Shown here piece by piece: positions 51,808 through 62,100 of a stretch of 64,000 nucleotides of DNA. Source of the DNA: Spongiimicrobium salis (lineage in GTDB: Bacteria; Bacteroidota; Bacteroidia; Flavobacteriales; Flavobacteriaceae); the NCBI RefSeq assembly GCF_043678055.1, contig NZ_JBHEQA010000008.1, positions 99,586 to 163,585 on the forward strand, given 5' to 3'. The first letter of the stretch is position 1. Each line of letters begins with the position of its first letter. A program made the position numbers and the translations under genes. The notes below the pieces were generated by a model. That model searched no databases. It saw only the letters and a list, made by a program, of their open reading frames with translations, and was not told the DNA's origin.

Positions 51808-53751
51808 ATGATGAAAAAAATACTAGTATTACTTGCCTTTATTTTCGCTCTAGTTGGAAACACCTACGCTCAGGAGCGATTGGTGAATAAGGCAAATGCA
51901 AAATATCAGGATTATTCGTTCAGTCCCGCAATAGATATTTACGAGAAGGTTTTGGATAAAGGATATGTTTCTGCGGATTTACTGAAGAAGTTGGGGAATG
52001 CCTATTATTTCAAGGCAGAATATAAGAAAGCTGCGGATACCTATCAACGCCTAATGGATGCTTATGCTTCCGAGATGAACCCGGAATACCTGTTTCGCTT
52101 TGCGCAAACGCTCCGAACATTGGGAGACTATGCCAAGTCCGATGCGGTTATGGCACAATTTTCACAAGCCACCTCCAATGATAATAGAGCCTTGGTTTTT
52201 AAAGGGGAAGAAGATTATTTGGCCGAGATTGAAAAAAATTCAGGACGTTATGAAATGGGACCTTTTGAGTACAATTCGGTCTATTCCGAATTCGCTCCAT
52301 CTTTTTATAAAGAAGGACTTATTTTTTCTTCGGATAGGGATACCGGAAACCTGTCTAGATATCGACACACTTGGAATGCCAAGGATTTTTTAGACCTCTA
52401 TAAGGTCAACGTGGATAATTCCTCAGAGAACAAAGTACTTAAACTGAATAAAGGGGTAAATACCCGACTTCACGAATCTACATCGGTGACTACAAAAGAT
52501 GGTAAAACCTTATATTTTACAAGAAATAACTTTGTAGATCGCAAATATGTGAAAGGAAAAGACGGGGTGATACGTCTCAAAATTTTTAGGGCAACCTGGA
52601 ATGAGGAAGAAGAAAAATGGGTCAATATTAAGGAACTACCTTTTAACAGTAATGAATATTCCGTAGCAAACCCGGCCTTGAGTCCAGATGAAAAAACCTT
52701 ATTTTTTGCATCGGACATGCCAGGAACCCTTGGTGAATCCGATATTTTTAAGGTGGCCATAAACAATGACGATACTTTTGGAGAACCGGTAAATTTAGGA
52801 AGTGCTATTAACACAGAGGCAAGGGAAACGTTTCCTTTTGTCACCACGGAAGATATTTTATACTTCGCTTCGGATGGCCATCCCGGTCTTGGTGGGTTGG
52901 ATGTGTTTATCACCAAAATAAAGAATGAAAAATATGAAGGCCCCGTTGTCAATGTAGGGGCACCTGTAAATAGCAAGCAAGATGATTTTTCCTTTATCAT
53001 CAATGAAGAAAACAGAAAAGGATATTTTGCTTCCAATAGAGCTGGGGGAATGGGAGCCGATGATATTTATAGCTTCGTGGAAACAACGCCTTTACAATTG
53101 GATTGTGTGCAGGTGATAACAGGTACAGTACGAGATAAGATTTCCAATGAGGTGCTCGTAGGCGCTACCATTGTGGTTATCGACGAAGAAAATAAGGAAA
53201 TCACCAAAACGATTACGGACGACGCCGGTCAATATACCGTTGAGGTAGATTGTAATCAAGGAAATTTTGTTAGGGCACTTACGGAAGGGTTTATTCCCTC
53301 CGAAGAGTTTTTGGGCGTATCGGATGGTAAAGATAAAATTATCGATTTCTATTTGGAACCGGATACGATTACCGCTGGTTTCGGAGATGATCTGGCCAAA
53401 CTATTGCAGTTGAGTACCATTTATTTTGATTTGGATAAATATGACATTCGCCCAGATGCCGAAATTGAGATTCAGAAAGTAATTGCGGCCATGGAGAAAT
53501 TTCCAAGCTTAAAAATAAAGGTGAATTCCCATACCGATAGTAGAGCACGGGATGCCTATAATCTCGTATTATCGGAAAACAGAGCAAAATCTACAATGGC
53601 CTATATGATTTCAAAGGGTATTTCGGCCGATAGACTACAGATGGAGGGTTATGGGGAAACAAAATTGGTGAATAAATGTAGCAATGGAGTAAAATGTTCC
53701 AGTGCAGAGCATCAATTAAACCGAAGATCGGAGTTTATTATATTGGAATAG
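51808..53751 (+). CDS. PorE-like OmpA family protein (TPR, beta-propeller, CRD, OmpA)
   Basis: A 647-residue exported protein (signal MKKILVLLAFIFALVGNTYAQ). Domain order: TPR region about 25-135; PD40/WD40-like propeller about 145-425 (LSPDEKTLFFASDMPG, FASNRAGGMGADDIY); carboxypeptidase-regulatory-like sandwich about 435-515 (ITGTVRDKISNEVLVGATI); OmpA C-terminal domain about 535-647 (IYFDLDKYDIRPDAE, VNSHTDSRA, LSENRAKS, LNRRSEFIILE). The same order is known for PorE of Porphyromonas gingivalis, which binds peptidoglycan and anchors the type IX complex. Nine bases after the PorP/SprF gene, so one operon. Could be a substrate-specific paralogue rather than the core PorE. Confidence 0.9.
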   Translation: MMKKILVLLAFIFALVGNTYAQERLVNKANAKYQDYSFSPAIDIYEKVLDKGYVSADLLKKLGNAYYFKAEYKKAADTYQRLMDAYASEMNPEYLFRFAQTLRTLGDYAKSDAVMAQFSQATSNDNRALVFKGEEDYLAEIEKNSGRYEMGPFEYNSVYSEFAPSFYKEGLIFSSDRDTGNLSRYRHTWNAKDFLDLYKVNVDNSSENKVLKLNKGVNTRLHESTSVTTKDGKTLYFTRNNFVDRKYVKGKDGVIRLKIFRATWNEEEEKWVNIKELPFNSNEYSVANPALSPDEKTLFFASDMPGTLGESDIFKVAINNDDTFGEPVNLGSAINTEARETFPFVTTEDILYFASDGHPGLGGLDVFITKIKNEKYEGPVVNVGAPVNSKQDDFSFIINEENRKGYFASNRAGGMGADDIYSFVETTPLQLDCVQVITGTVRDKISNEVLVGATIVVIDEENKEITKTITDDAGQYTVEVDCNQGNFVRALTEGFIPSEEFLGVSDGKDKIIDFYLEPDTITAGFGDDLAKLLQLSTIYFDLDKYDIRPDAEIEIQKVIAAMEKFPSLKIKVNSHTDSRARDAYNLVLSENRAKSTMAYMISKGISADRLQMEGYGETKLVNKCSNGVKCSSAEHQLNRRSEFIILE

Positions 53752-53885
53752 CTCTTGTGTTTAACAAGCATTGAATACAAGATTTGTAGGAATATATGTT
53801 ATAATTTATTTTCGATGACAAAGTCGAAAAAAATCAAAACCTAAATTAAGGCCACTTTGCCCCGAAATTAACAGAGTTCACAACA

Positions 53886-53893
53886 TAGTTTTG
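53886..53893 (+). promoter_or_regulatory. -7 element upstream of the giant mosaic protein
   Basis: TAGTTTTG fits TAnnTTTG. It overlaps the left arm of a perfect palindrome. No TTTG at the ideal upstream spacing (nearest is 26 bases away). Confidence 0.45.
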
Positions 53894-53908
53894 TCAAAGT
53901 TTGACAAA
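53890..53908. promoter_or_regulatory. Perfect 19-base palindrome over the promoter (candidate operator)
   Basis: TTTGTCAAA-G-TTTGACAAA: 9-bp inverted repeat with one central base, overlapping the -7 element and the expected transcription start. Position and symmetry fit a repressor or activator site controlling the next gene. It also contains the TTG that gives the longest reading frame, which argues that this TTG is not the start codon. Confidence 0.6.
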
Positions 53909-53945
53909 GAAATCTACATTTAAGCATCGTAAATATGCGATTCTT

Positions 53946-56900
53946 ATGATTGCTATGTCATTGAAATTTGTTAAAATACTCTTGCTTTTTGGTTTCTTGT
54001 TAATGGTGACAAGAGGACAGGGGCAAGCTACAATTACTATTGAGGTAGATTGGCCGCAATGGTCTTCAGATAATCGAGTAACTTTTTTAGATCCTCTCGG
54101 GGTACAAATTGGAGCTTCTATATGTAATCCGGCTTCCTGTTTTAATTCAGCCGTAAATACGGCCTATAGTACCGTTGGAAGTCCAGAGATATATGCCAAT
54201 ATACCCGATGGTATAGGTTATGCCCTTTTACTAGAAGATAATTTTGGGGATGCCTGGAACGGTACCAATCCTTTTGTACGTGTTTTTCGTGATGGTATTC
54301 TGGTACTCACGGCAAATATGACAGTCACGGGTGCAGGAAACACCCAGACCGTAACTTTTGACCTGGGTACAGGAGATACGGACGGGGATGGGTTTAATGA
54401 TGACGTGGACAACTGTCCTACTTTCGCAAATCCCGATCAACGGGATTTAGATGGTGACGGTGTTGGGGATGCCTGTGATCTGGATGATGATAATGATGGA
54501 ATACCGGACACGGTAGAATGTCCAATGGATGCGCCAACAGGTGGGGATGTAGAACCAGATGCCGTATTTTTTACCTTCGGAGCGATGCAATTTTTTTCTA
54601 TTGCGAATAATAACAATGCTTTAGGTTTTCAGGAATCAGGATGGGAACAATCCGTGCTGGCACTGGGAGGAACCATTGTCGAAGATCTGGATTTTAACAA
54701 CACTTCGTTCTCCAATGGTACGGTCACAGTGAGCAGCGATGCCGTAAACAGTACCATTACTGTAGCACCAACCACAGTGAATGCCTTCATATCTGGAAAT
54801 TCAGGATCTGGATTGAATATTAGCCCCGGAGATGTGGCCGATGAACCAGATGATAATATGACCTTCTCCACCTTCATTAATTTTACAAACCCGGTATACA
54901 GTTTTGGTTTTGACCTCATGGATATTTTTGATAATGGACAAGCGGGAAGCTTTTCCAATGTTTGGGAGGTTTACCTGGATGGATTATTGGTGTATAGAAT
55001 TGTAGGGAACAGTATTGGAGCAGGAAATACAGGAAATTTAAATATCACCGATCGCGATGGCAATTCTTTGGGTACGGCAACCTTAGGGCAAAACCTGGAA
55101 CAGTTTTTTGGTTTTATCAGTGATACGGAGGTCAATACCATTGAAATTAGAACAAGCTCGCAACACCTTGGAGGAAATACAGGAGAAGATATTCATGGTT
55201 TGGATAGTTTTAGGTATTCCTTGATTCCCGCTTCTGATGCGGATGGGGATGTTTTACAATCTTGTGTAGATCTGGATAGTGACAATGATGGTATATATGA
55301 TGTTTTGGAAGCTGGTCATGGTATTTCACACACTGGAGGGAGGCTCACCGGTCCCGTAGGAGCAGATGGTATTCCGGATAGCGTACAAGCCCCAGGGAAT
55401 GAGGATAGCGGACTTATTAATTATGTAGTATTGGATACGGATGCTGACGATATTTTGGATTCTGGAGATTTGGATAGTGATGGTGATGGGTGTAATGATG
55501 TTATTGAAGCTGGTTTTACAGATGATAACGACGACGGACTTTTAGGAGATTTGCCAATTACGGTAGATGCCAATGGTATCGTTACTTCAGGGACTGACGG
55601 GTATACGGGCACGGATCCCAGGGTTATTGATTCCAATCTCGTTGCATTGATTTGTGATACGGATAATGATGGCATTGCACCTCTTGTAGATCTGGATGAT
55701 GACAATGATGGTATCTTGGATACTGAAGAACGTGCTTCCATCGCACCTTTTAACTTTGTAACTTCCTCCTTCAATATTCCGAGAAATGGAGGCTCAAGTA
55801 CGCAAAATATTGATTTATCCAGTTTTGGATTGATTGTTGGCGATTTGGTTTCAGTGGCTAATGTTGAAGCGAGAGGGCCTTTGGATGATGCCAATGAGAA
55901 TTTTGTGTTGGAATTTAACGGAGCGGTGACCACAGCTCCCCTACAAACAGGCTTTGAAGATCCTTTTTTCATTGCAGTGACTCCCGCTGTAAGCGAGGCC
56001 TTTACCGTAGTTGATATTGGTGGAGGTGTACCTGGAATACGTATTGTTGGGACAACATCAACTGGTGTAGGGGATAATAATGGCATCTCTGGAGTAGATT
56101 ATATTTTGGAAATCAGTGGAGGCGGCTTTGTCCGCAATACGGATTCTGATAATGATGGTATTCCCGATGCATTGGATTTGGATAGTGACAACGATGGTAT
56201 CTATGATGCCGTTGAAGCGGGCCATAATGCAAGTCAGACCAATGGTGTCGTAAATGGTGCTGTTGGGGCAGATGGTGTACCCAATTTAGTTCAAGCCGCA
56301 GGACAGGAAGATAGTGGCACGGTAAACTATCTATTGTTGGACAGCGATGCCGATGGGAATCGAAATTTTGAAGCATTGGATAGCGATGGAGATGGGTGTA
56401 ATGATGTACAGGAAGCTGGCTTCACCGATGGTGATAGTGATGGTATACTGGGAACCGGTCCGGTAACCCTAGATGCCAACGGCGTAGTAACGTCAGGGTC
56501 GGATGGATATAGTGGAACGAGCGCCAATGTCACTGATCCAGTACGAGTGGCGTTGATCTGTGATACGGATGATGATGGCATTGCCCCTCTTGTAGATCTG
56601 GATGATGACAATGATGGGATTTTGGACTTGGATGAAGTTCCTAGTGGTTGTACGACCAATAGCTTGAATTATGAATTTTATGATGGCACTCCTGCGGGAG
56701 ATACAGTTGACAACATTCCTACTGTGGGTGCCTTAGGTACGGGAACAGTAACAGCGTTTAACGTGAACGCCCTTCAATCATTGGTGGATCCCGGGGATGA
56801 TAATTCCTATGGGATTAGATATACGGGATTTATCAGCATTGAAACAGCCGGTGACTATACCTTTTTTACAAACTCGGACGATGGTTCTAGTTTATCCGTC

Positions 56901-58958
56901 AATGGAACAGAAGTGGTAGATAATGATGGTACGCATGGGAATCGAGAACGCTCGGGTATTATAAACTTAACAGAAGGGACCCATACCATTACGGTATTGT
57001 TTTTTGAAAGTGGAGGAGGACAAAATCTTGACGTTTTCTATCAAGGCCCATCCATTCCAAGACAAAACTTACCCTTTACCATTTTAAGCGATCAACTTTG
57101 TAGTGATGATACTGATGGTGATGGTATTCCAAATAGCTTAGATTTAGACAGTGACAATGATGGGATCTACGATGCCATTGAAGCAGGACATGGGGCAGCA
57201 CAGGTCAATGGAATTGTGAATGGTGCCGTTGGCGAAGATGGTGTGCCTGATGCAGTTCAAGCTGCGGGACAAGAAGATAATGGTACAATAAACTATACCT
57301 TATCAGATAGTGATACTGATGGGAATGCAGATTTTTCGGAATTGGATAGTGATGGGGATGGATGTAATGATGTACAGGAAGCCGGTTTTACGGATGATGA
57401 CGGGGATGGTCTTCTCGGTGGAAGTCCAGTAATTGTAGATGCCAATGGTGTAGTGACTTCAGGAGGAGATGGCTATACAGGTACTGATCCCCGCGTGGTT
57501 GACCCTAATCTTGTGGCTTTGATATGTGATACGGATAATGATGGAATTCCTGTAAATGTAGATTTGGACGATGATAATGATGGGATATTGGATACGGTGG
57601 AATGCCCTTTGACTGTGCTTTGGGTTACAGACGGAGCCCCTGCCTCCGAAGAGCAGAATGTTATCGATAAATTGACTGCCTTGGGATATACCGTGACAGT
57701 AGTGGATGATAGTGTTGGGGGGGATGCAAATAATTTTTCGGTAACTTTTATCTATGAGGATGTCAACAGTGGAACCGCTTTTACCAATATAACGAATCTG
57801 GTAAGTACAACAAAAGGAGTATTAACTAGTGAAAATGCCTTACATGATGAAATAATTGGCTCTAGTTCGGGAGGGAATAGTGTCACCCCCTTTCTAAATA
57901 TTACCAACAATACCCATCCTATTACCCAGGGATTATCACTAGGTGATATCAATATTGGAGATGCTTCTTTTCACGCAAATGTCGATTTAAATACGGGAAC
58001 CGTTTTAGGACTGAATCCCACTAATGGTCGCAGCGCCTTAGTAGTGTGGGAACAGGGAGAAGCCCTGAACCTAGGGATAGCAGCTGGGCGTAGAGCTATA
58101 GTACCACATTCCAATCAAGGCAGTGGTTTCAATGCCCTTGGCGAAGATTTGCTGGTAAACGCCATCATATGGGCTGCGGCTACAGATTCGGATAACGATG
58201 GTATCGAAGATCATTTGGATCTGGACAGCGATAATGACGGAATCTATGATGTGGTGGAAGCCGGTCATGATCAGGCCCATACCAACGGAGTCCTGGATGC
58301 TGCAGTGGGAACGGACGGAATACCCAATAGCGTTCAGGATTCAGGAAGTGAAAATAGCGGAGTGGTCAATTATGTAGTTCTGGATTCGGATACTGATGCC
58401 ATTTCAGATTTTAGGGATATTGACAGTGATAATGATAGCTGTTTTGATACCAATGAAGCCTATGGAAATGCAGGTACGGATGTGGACAATGATGGCGTTT
58501 TTGGGGCGGGAACCCCAACAGTAGGGCCTAATGGTCAGGTTTTGGCAGCATCCTATGATGAACCACAGGATAATGATACTGATGGAATTTTTGAATTTAG
58601 ACAAGTGGGATCGGCAACAACAATTACAGGTCAACCAACAAGTATCACAGCTTTTACTAGAGGGAATGCTAGTTTGTCTGTAAGTACAGCTAGTACGGCT
58701 CTTTTTCAGTGGCAAATACAGAATGAACTAGGGGTTTGGGTAGACCTCACAGATTCTGCTACCCTTAGCGGGACAACTACAAATACTTTGCAATTTACGG
58801 GATTGACACTTTCTCAAAACAATACAAGATATCGTGTCATTGTTTCCAGTGCAAGCTTTGTTTGTGCAGTAGAAACATCCGCAGAAGCACTTCTTACGGT
58901 AAGAACAGGAAGTGTAATCACAAATAGAAGAATTACCTATAGAGTTAATGGAGGCTAA
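53946..58958 (+). CDS. Giant secreted mosaic protein: calcium repeats, PA14 and other inserted domains
   Basis: About 1670 residues from the ATG at 53946 (ATG at 53955 equally possible; TTG at 53901 unlikely, see palindrome). A signal peptide (SLKFVKILLLFGFLLMVTRG) is followed by a beta-sandwich (about 25-145) and TSP3-like calcium repeats. A module of ~150 residues (DLDSDNDGIYD, EAGH, DGDGCNDVQEAGF, DANGVVTSG, ALICDTD) occurs four times, starting at bases 55269, 56175, 57141 and 58218. Different globular domains separate the copies: an unknown beta domain before the first; another after it; a PA14 domain (YGIRYTGFISIETAGDYTFF, SDDGSSLSVNG) before the third; and a Rossmann/ThuA-like domain (VLWVTDGAPASEEQ, GRRAIVPHSNQGSG) before the fourth. 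An Ig-like domain and the tail ITNRRITYRVNGG end it. No CHU_C domain is seen. Likely a surface adhesin or cell-wall protein. Confidence 0.85.
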   Translation: MIAMSLKFVKILLLFGFLLMVTRGQGQATITIEVDWPQWSSDNRVTFLDPLGVQIGASICNPASCFNSAVNTAYSTVGSPEIYANIPDGIGYALLLEDNFGDAWNGTNPFVRVFRDGILVLTANMTVTGAGNTQTVTFDLGTGDTDGDGFNDDVDNCPTFANPDQRDLDGDGVGDACDLDDDNDGIPDTVECPMDAPTGGDVEPDAVFFTFGAMQFFSIANNNNALGFQESGWEQSVLALGGTIVEDLDFNNTSFSNGTVTVSSDAVNSTITVAPTTVNAFISGNSGSGLNISPGDVADEPDDNMTFSTFINFTNPVYSFGFDLMDIFDNGQAGSFSNVWEVYLDGLLVYRIVGNSIGAGNTGNLNITDRDGNSLGTATLGQNLEQFFGFISDTEVNTIEIRTSSQHLGGNTGEDIHGLDSFRYSLIPASDADGDVLQSCVDLDSDNDGIYDVLEAGHGISHTGGRLTGPVGADGIPDSVQAPGNEDSGLINYVVLDTDADDILDSGDLDSDGDGCNDVIEAGFTDDNDDGLLGDLPITVDANGIVTSGTDGYTGTDPRVIDSNLVALICDTDNDGIAPLVDLDDDNDGILDTEERASIAPFNFVTSSFNIPRNGGSSTQNIDLSSFGLIVGDLVSVANVEARGPLDDANENFVLEFNGAVTTAPLQTGFEDPFFIAVTPAVSEAFTVVDIGGGVPGIRIVGTTSTGVGDNNGISGVDYILEISGGGFVRNTDSDNDGIPDALDLDSDNDGIYDAVEAGHNASQTNGVVNGAVGADGVPNLVQAAGQEDSGTVNYLLLDSDADGNRNFEALDSDGDGCNDVQEAGFTDGDSDGILGTGPVTLDANGVVTSGSDGYSGTSANVTDPVRVALICDTDDDGIAPLVDLDDDNDGILDLDEVPSGCTTNSLNYEFYDGTPAGDTVDNIPTVGALGTGTVTAFNVNALQSLVDPGDDNSYGIRYTGFISIETAGDYTFFTNSDDGSSLSVNGTEVVDNDGTHGNRERSGIINLTEGTHTITVLFFESGGGQNLDVFYQGPSIPRQNLPFTILSDQLCSDDTDGDGIPNSLDLDSDNDGIYDAIEAGHGAAQVNGIVNGAVGEDGVPDAVQAAGQEDNGTINYTLSDSDTDGNADFSELDSDGDGCNDVQEAGFTDDDGDGLLGGSPVIVDANGVVTSGGDGYTGTDPRVVDPNLVALICDTDNDGIPVNVDLDDDNDGILDTVECPLTVLWVTDGAPASEEQNVIDKLTALGYTVTVVDDSVGGDANNFSVTFIYEDVNSGTAFTNITNLVSTTKGVLTSENALHDEIIGSSSGGNSVTPFLNITNNTHPITQGLSLGDINIGDASFHANVDLNTGTVLGLNPTNGRSALVVWEQGEALNLGIAAGRRAIVPHSNQGSGFNALGEDLLVNAIIWAAATDSDNDGIEDHLDLDSDNDGIYDVVEAGHDQAHTNGVLDAAVGTDGIPNSVQDSGSENSGVVNYVVLDSDTDAISDFRDIDSDNDSCFDTNEAYGNAGTDVDNDGVFGAGTPTVGPNGQVLAASYDEPQDNDTDGIFEFRQVGSATTITGQPTSITAFTRGNASLSVSTASTALFQWQIQNELGVWVDLTDSATLSGTTTNTLQFTGLTLSQNNTRYRVIVSSASFVCAVETSAEALLTVRTGSVITNRRITYRVNGG

Positions 58959-59189
58959 ATCAAAAAAATAAAAAGCGCATATGTAATACCATAGCAGCAC
59001 ATATATCGGAATATAGATTTCACCTATAAGCAGAGGAAAAAACAGGAGGTTATATAGTAAGTGTTTCCCATTGAAACTTCATTTTTTAACATATATACCT
59101 TCTATATAAGCACTTATACAACATTTATTCTTTGAGAAGACGCTTAAAAGTTATTTTTAGCGTTAACCGACTTTGAAATGTTTTTATAG
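58959..59189. other. Spacer between the two giant genes
   Basis: 231 bases, A/T-rich. Contains TTATACAACATTTATTCT (59114-59131), a motif that recurs with two changes upstream of the partial gene at the right edge. No terminator with a clear T run was seen. Confidence 0.4.
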
Positions 59190-62100
59190 ATGAATCTAAA
59201 ACCCATCATTCTACTTTTTTTCCTCTGTAGTACCACACTACTTTTTGGACAAGAAACCTATTTGGATCAATTTGGTTCCAATTCCTATGCCATTAATGAT
59301 GGAACGCAGAATTGGGCGGGCAATTGGATAGAAGCCAATGACGATAACAACCCTGGAGGAGGGTTTATTAGAATTATAGGGGGAGAACTTCGGTTTTCTT
59401 TCATTTTTGCGAATCTTGAAAACATCCGTAGAACAGCCGATTTAACGGGAGCTTCAGATGCAACACTTTCCTTTGATTGGAGAACATCCGGACTTGAAAT
59501 AGGGGAAAATCTTTCCGTGCAAATTTCAAATGATGGCATAACGTACACCACCCTATTCACCATTAATGGCTCGGCTTCGGGAACAGACTCTGGTTTTTTT
59601 ACTCAGGACGTATCCGCTTTTATTTCGGCAAATACTACGGTTAGAGTAATAAACTTAGGGCCCAATTGGTCTTTTAGTAATGATATTGTGTTTTTGGATA
59701 ACATACAGATCAGTGCCAATTTTCCACCTCCATCACCCACGATTGCCATTAATAACGTAAATGTTGATGAAGCCGATGGCTTGATGACCTTCGATGTGGA
59801 ACATATTGGTTTGGACGCTGCAGGACCCTTTACGGTAACCTATCAAACTGTGGATGTATCTACCACTGCAGGAATAGATTATAACCCAATTATAGGAGGT
59901 ACCTTGAATTTTAATGGTACAACTGGCGATACGCAACAAATCACAATAACCATTTTAGATGATGGTCTTGCAGAAGCGTTGGAAACCTTGAACATTCAGT
60001 TTACGGCGGTATCTGATCCAGGAGTAACCATTACTGATGTAGGAGTAGGAACGATCAATAGTGAAATTCAATCAAATGTACCACTAACTTTGTTCAATGA
60101 GTTTAATGGATATTACGACTATGCGATAACAGGGGGAAGCCTCCGGACAAGTGATACTAACCTTTGTGATATTACGACAACTTCTTCAAATACCTTAACC
60201 ACCACTGTACCGGGAACTGCTCAGATAGAGCGAGCCTATCTGTTTTGGACACATTCCAATGCTAATCCAGATTTACAGGTAACCTTTGAAGGACAAACGG
60301 TAAATGCGGCTTATGCCAATCAAGCTTCCATCGGAACACTCACTTTTTATAGTATGATAGGTGACGTAACCGATTTGGTAGGTGGTATTGCCAATTTAAG
60401 TACGAATACCTTCGATTTTACAGGTCTTGATGTGGATAATGGCGACCCATACTGTTCCAGTAATGTGGTATTGGGAGGTTGGAGTCTATTGGTTTTTTAT
60501 ACAGATGATTCCTTGCCTGCAGTGAGTATTAATTTGTATCAAGGATTTGACGGGGAACAGAATAGCACTACCAGCTTTACATTAGATGGATTCTTTGCCA
60601 TTGGGGCTACTGGGGCAAAGACCACAGTAATGTCCTGGGAAGGGGATGTAGGCTTGGCCAATAATGAATTACTCTCTTTGACAACAACTTCGGGAACGAC
60701 TACGCTTTCTGGAGATGGAGACAATAATGGAACTACCGTAAACAATCCGTTCAATTCCACCCTATATGATGATACCACCCCAACGATTACGGATCAAGTA
60801 ACCTTGGGGCTGGATTTGGATACGTATGATATTTCTGCCTTAATTTCGGCAGGGGAATCCACGGCTACAACAAATGTGGGTGTGGGAGGCGATTTTGTAT
60901 TATTGAATGCTGTATTGCTTAAAGTACCCAGTAACTTAATTGTAGGAACTGTTTTTGAAGATGTCAATTATGGCGGAGGAGCAGGAAGAGATCAGGCTAC
61001 TTCAGGTGGTCTTGGCCTAGAAGGCGTCATGGTGGAATTATATGACAATGCTGGAAATTTTGAAGAATCCATAACTTCCGATGCTACCGGAGAGTATTCT
61101 TTTGGAGGCATGGCTAATGGAAGTTATAGTGTTCGAGTAGCGAATACTACCATTCGTTCCAATAGAGGTGGAGGTACTGCCTGTACGAGCTGTTTGCCCA
61201 TACAGACATATAGACGAAACTTTACCACGGGAGTGGGTATGGACGATATCACTGATGAAATAGGAGGGGCAGATCCCACAGCTACCGATGTAGGTACAGG
61301 AGTGTTGACCAATGCACAAACGATTTCAACAGTGAGCATCCTTAGTGAAGGAGTAGTGGATTTGGATTTTGGTTTCAATTTTAATACCATAGTCAATACC
61401 AATAATGATGGACAAGGTTCCTTGGAACAGTTCATTATAAATTCCAATGGCTTGGATGAAACAGGTTTGGATATCGAGGCCAATGCCATTTTTGATCCCG
61501 CTGCAGGAGAAGATACTTCTATTTTTATGATTCCTCCGTCAGGAGATCTTTTGGGAAGAACAGCCGATGCCAATTTTACGAGCGGTTATTTTGACATTTT
61601 AATTCCCAATAGCAATCCCTTAACTGCTATCAATGGTACCAATACGATCGTTGATGGCAGAACACAAACTGCATATTCCGGGAATACAAATTCGGGAACT
61701 GTAGGAGCGGGAGGAAGCACAGTAGGGGTAAATGCCATTGCATTACCAGATTTTGATCGCCCGGAAATACAATTGCACAAGAATAATGGAGATGTCCTAA
61801 ATCTTGAAGGAACCAACGCCCAAATTAGAAATATAGCTTTATATGCCAATAACAATGCAGGAATCCGAATGAATTCAGGATCAGCAATAATTTCTAATAA
61901 TTTATTGGGAGTCAATGCTTTGGGTGTGAACGCTGGTAATATAGATTTCGGTGTGGAAATTCTTGGCGGTGCAGTAACTGTGGATGGCAACTATATTGCC
62001 ACAAATACAGAAGCGGGAATCCTCATCGATGGAGGCACAGCTTCTACGATTCAAAACAATCAAATTTCCGACAATGGAGACGATTCTTGTGATGACAATA

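Noticed and set aside
53901..53945. TTG-initiated N-terminal extension of the giant mosaic protein
   Set aside because: The TTG lies inside a perfect palindrome next to a -7 element, and the signal peptide fits better with the ATG at 53946 or 53955.
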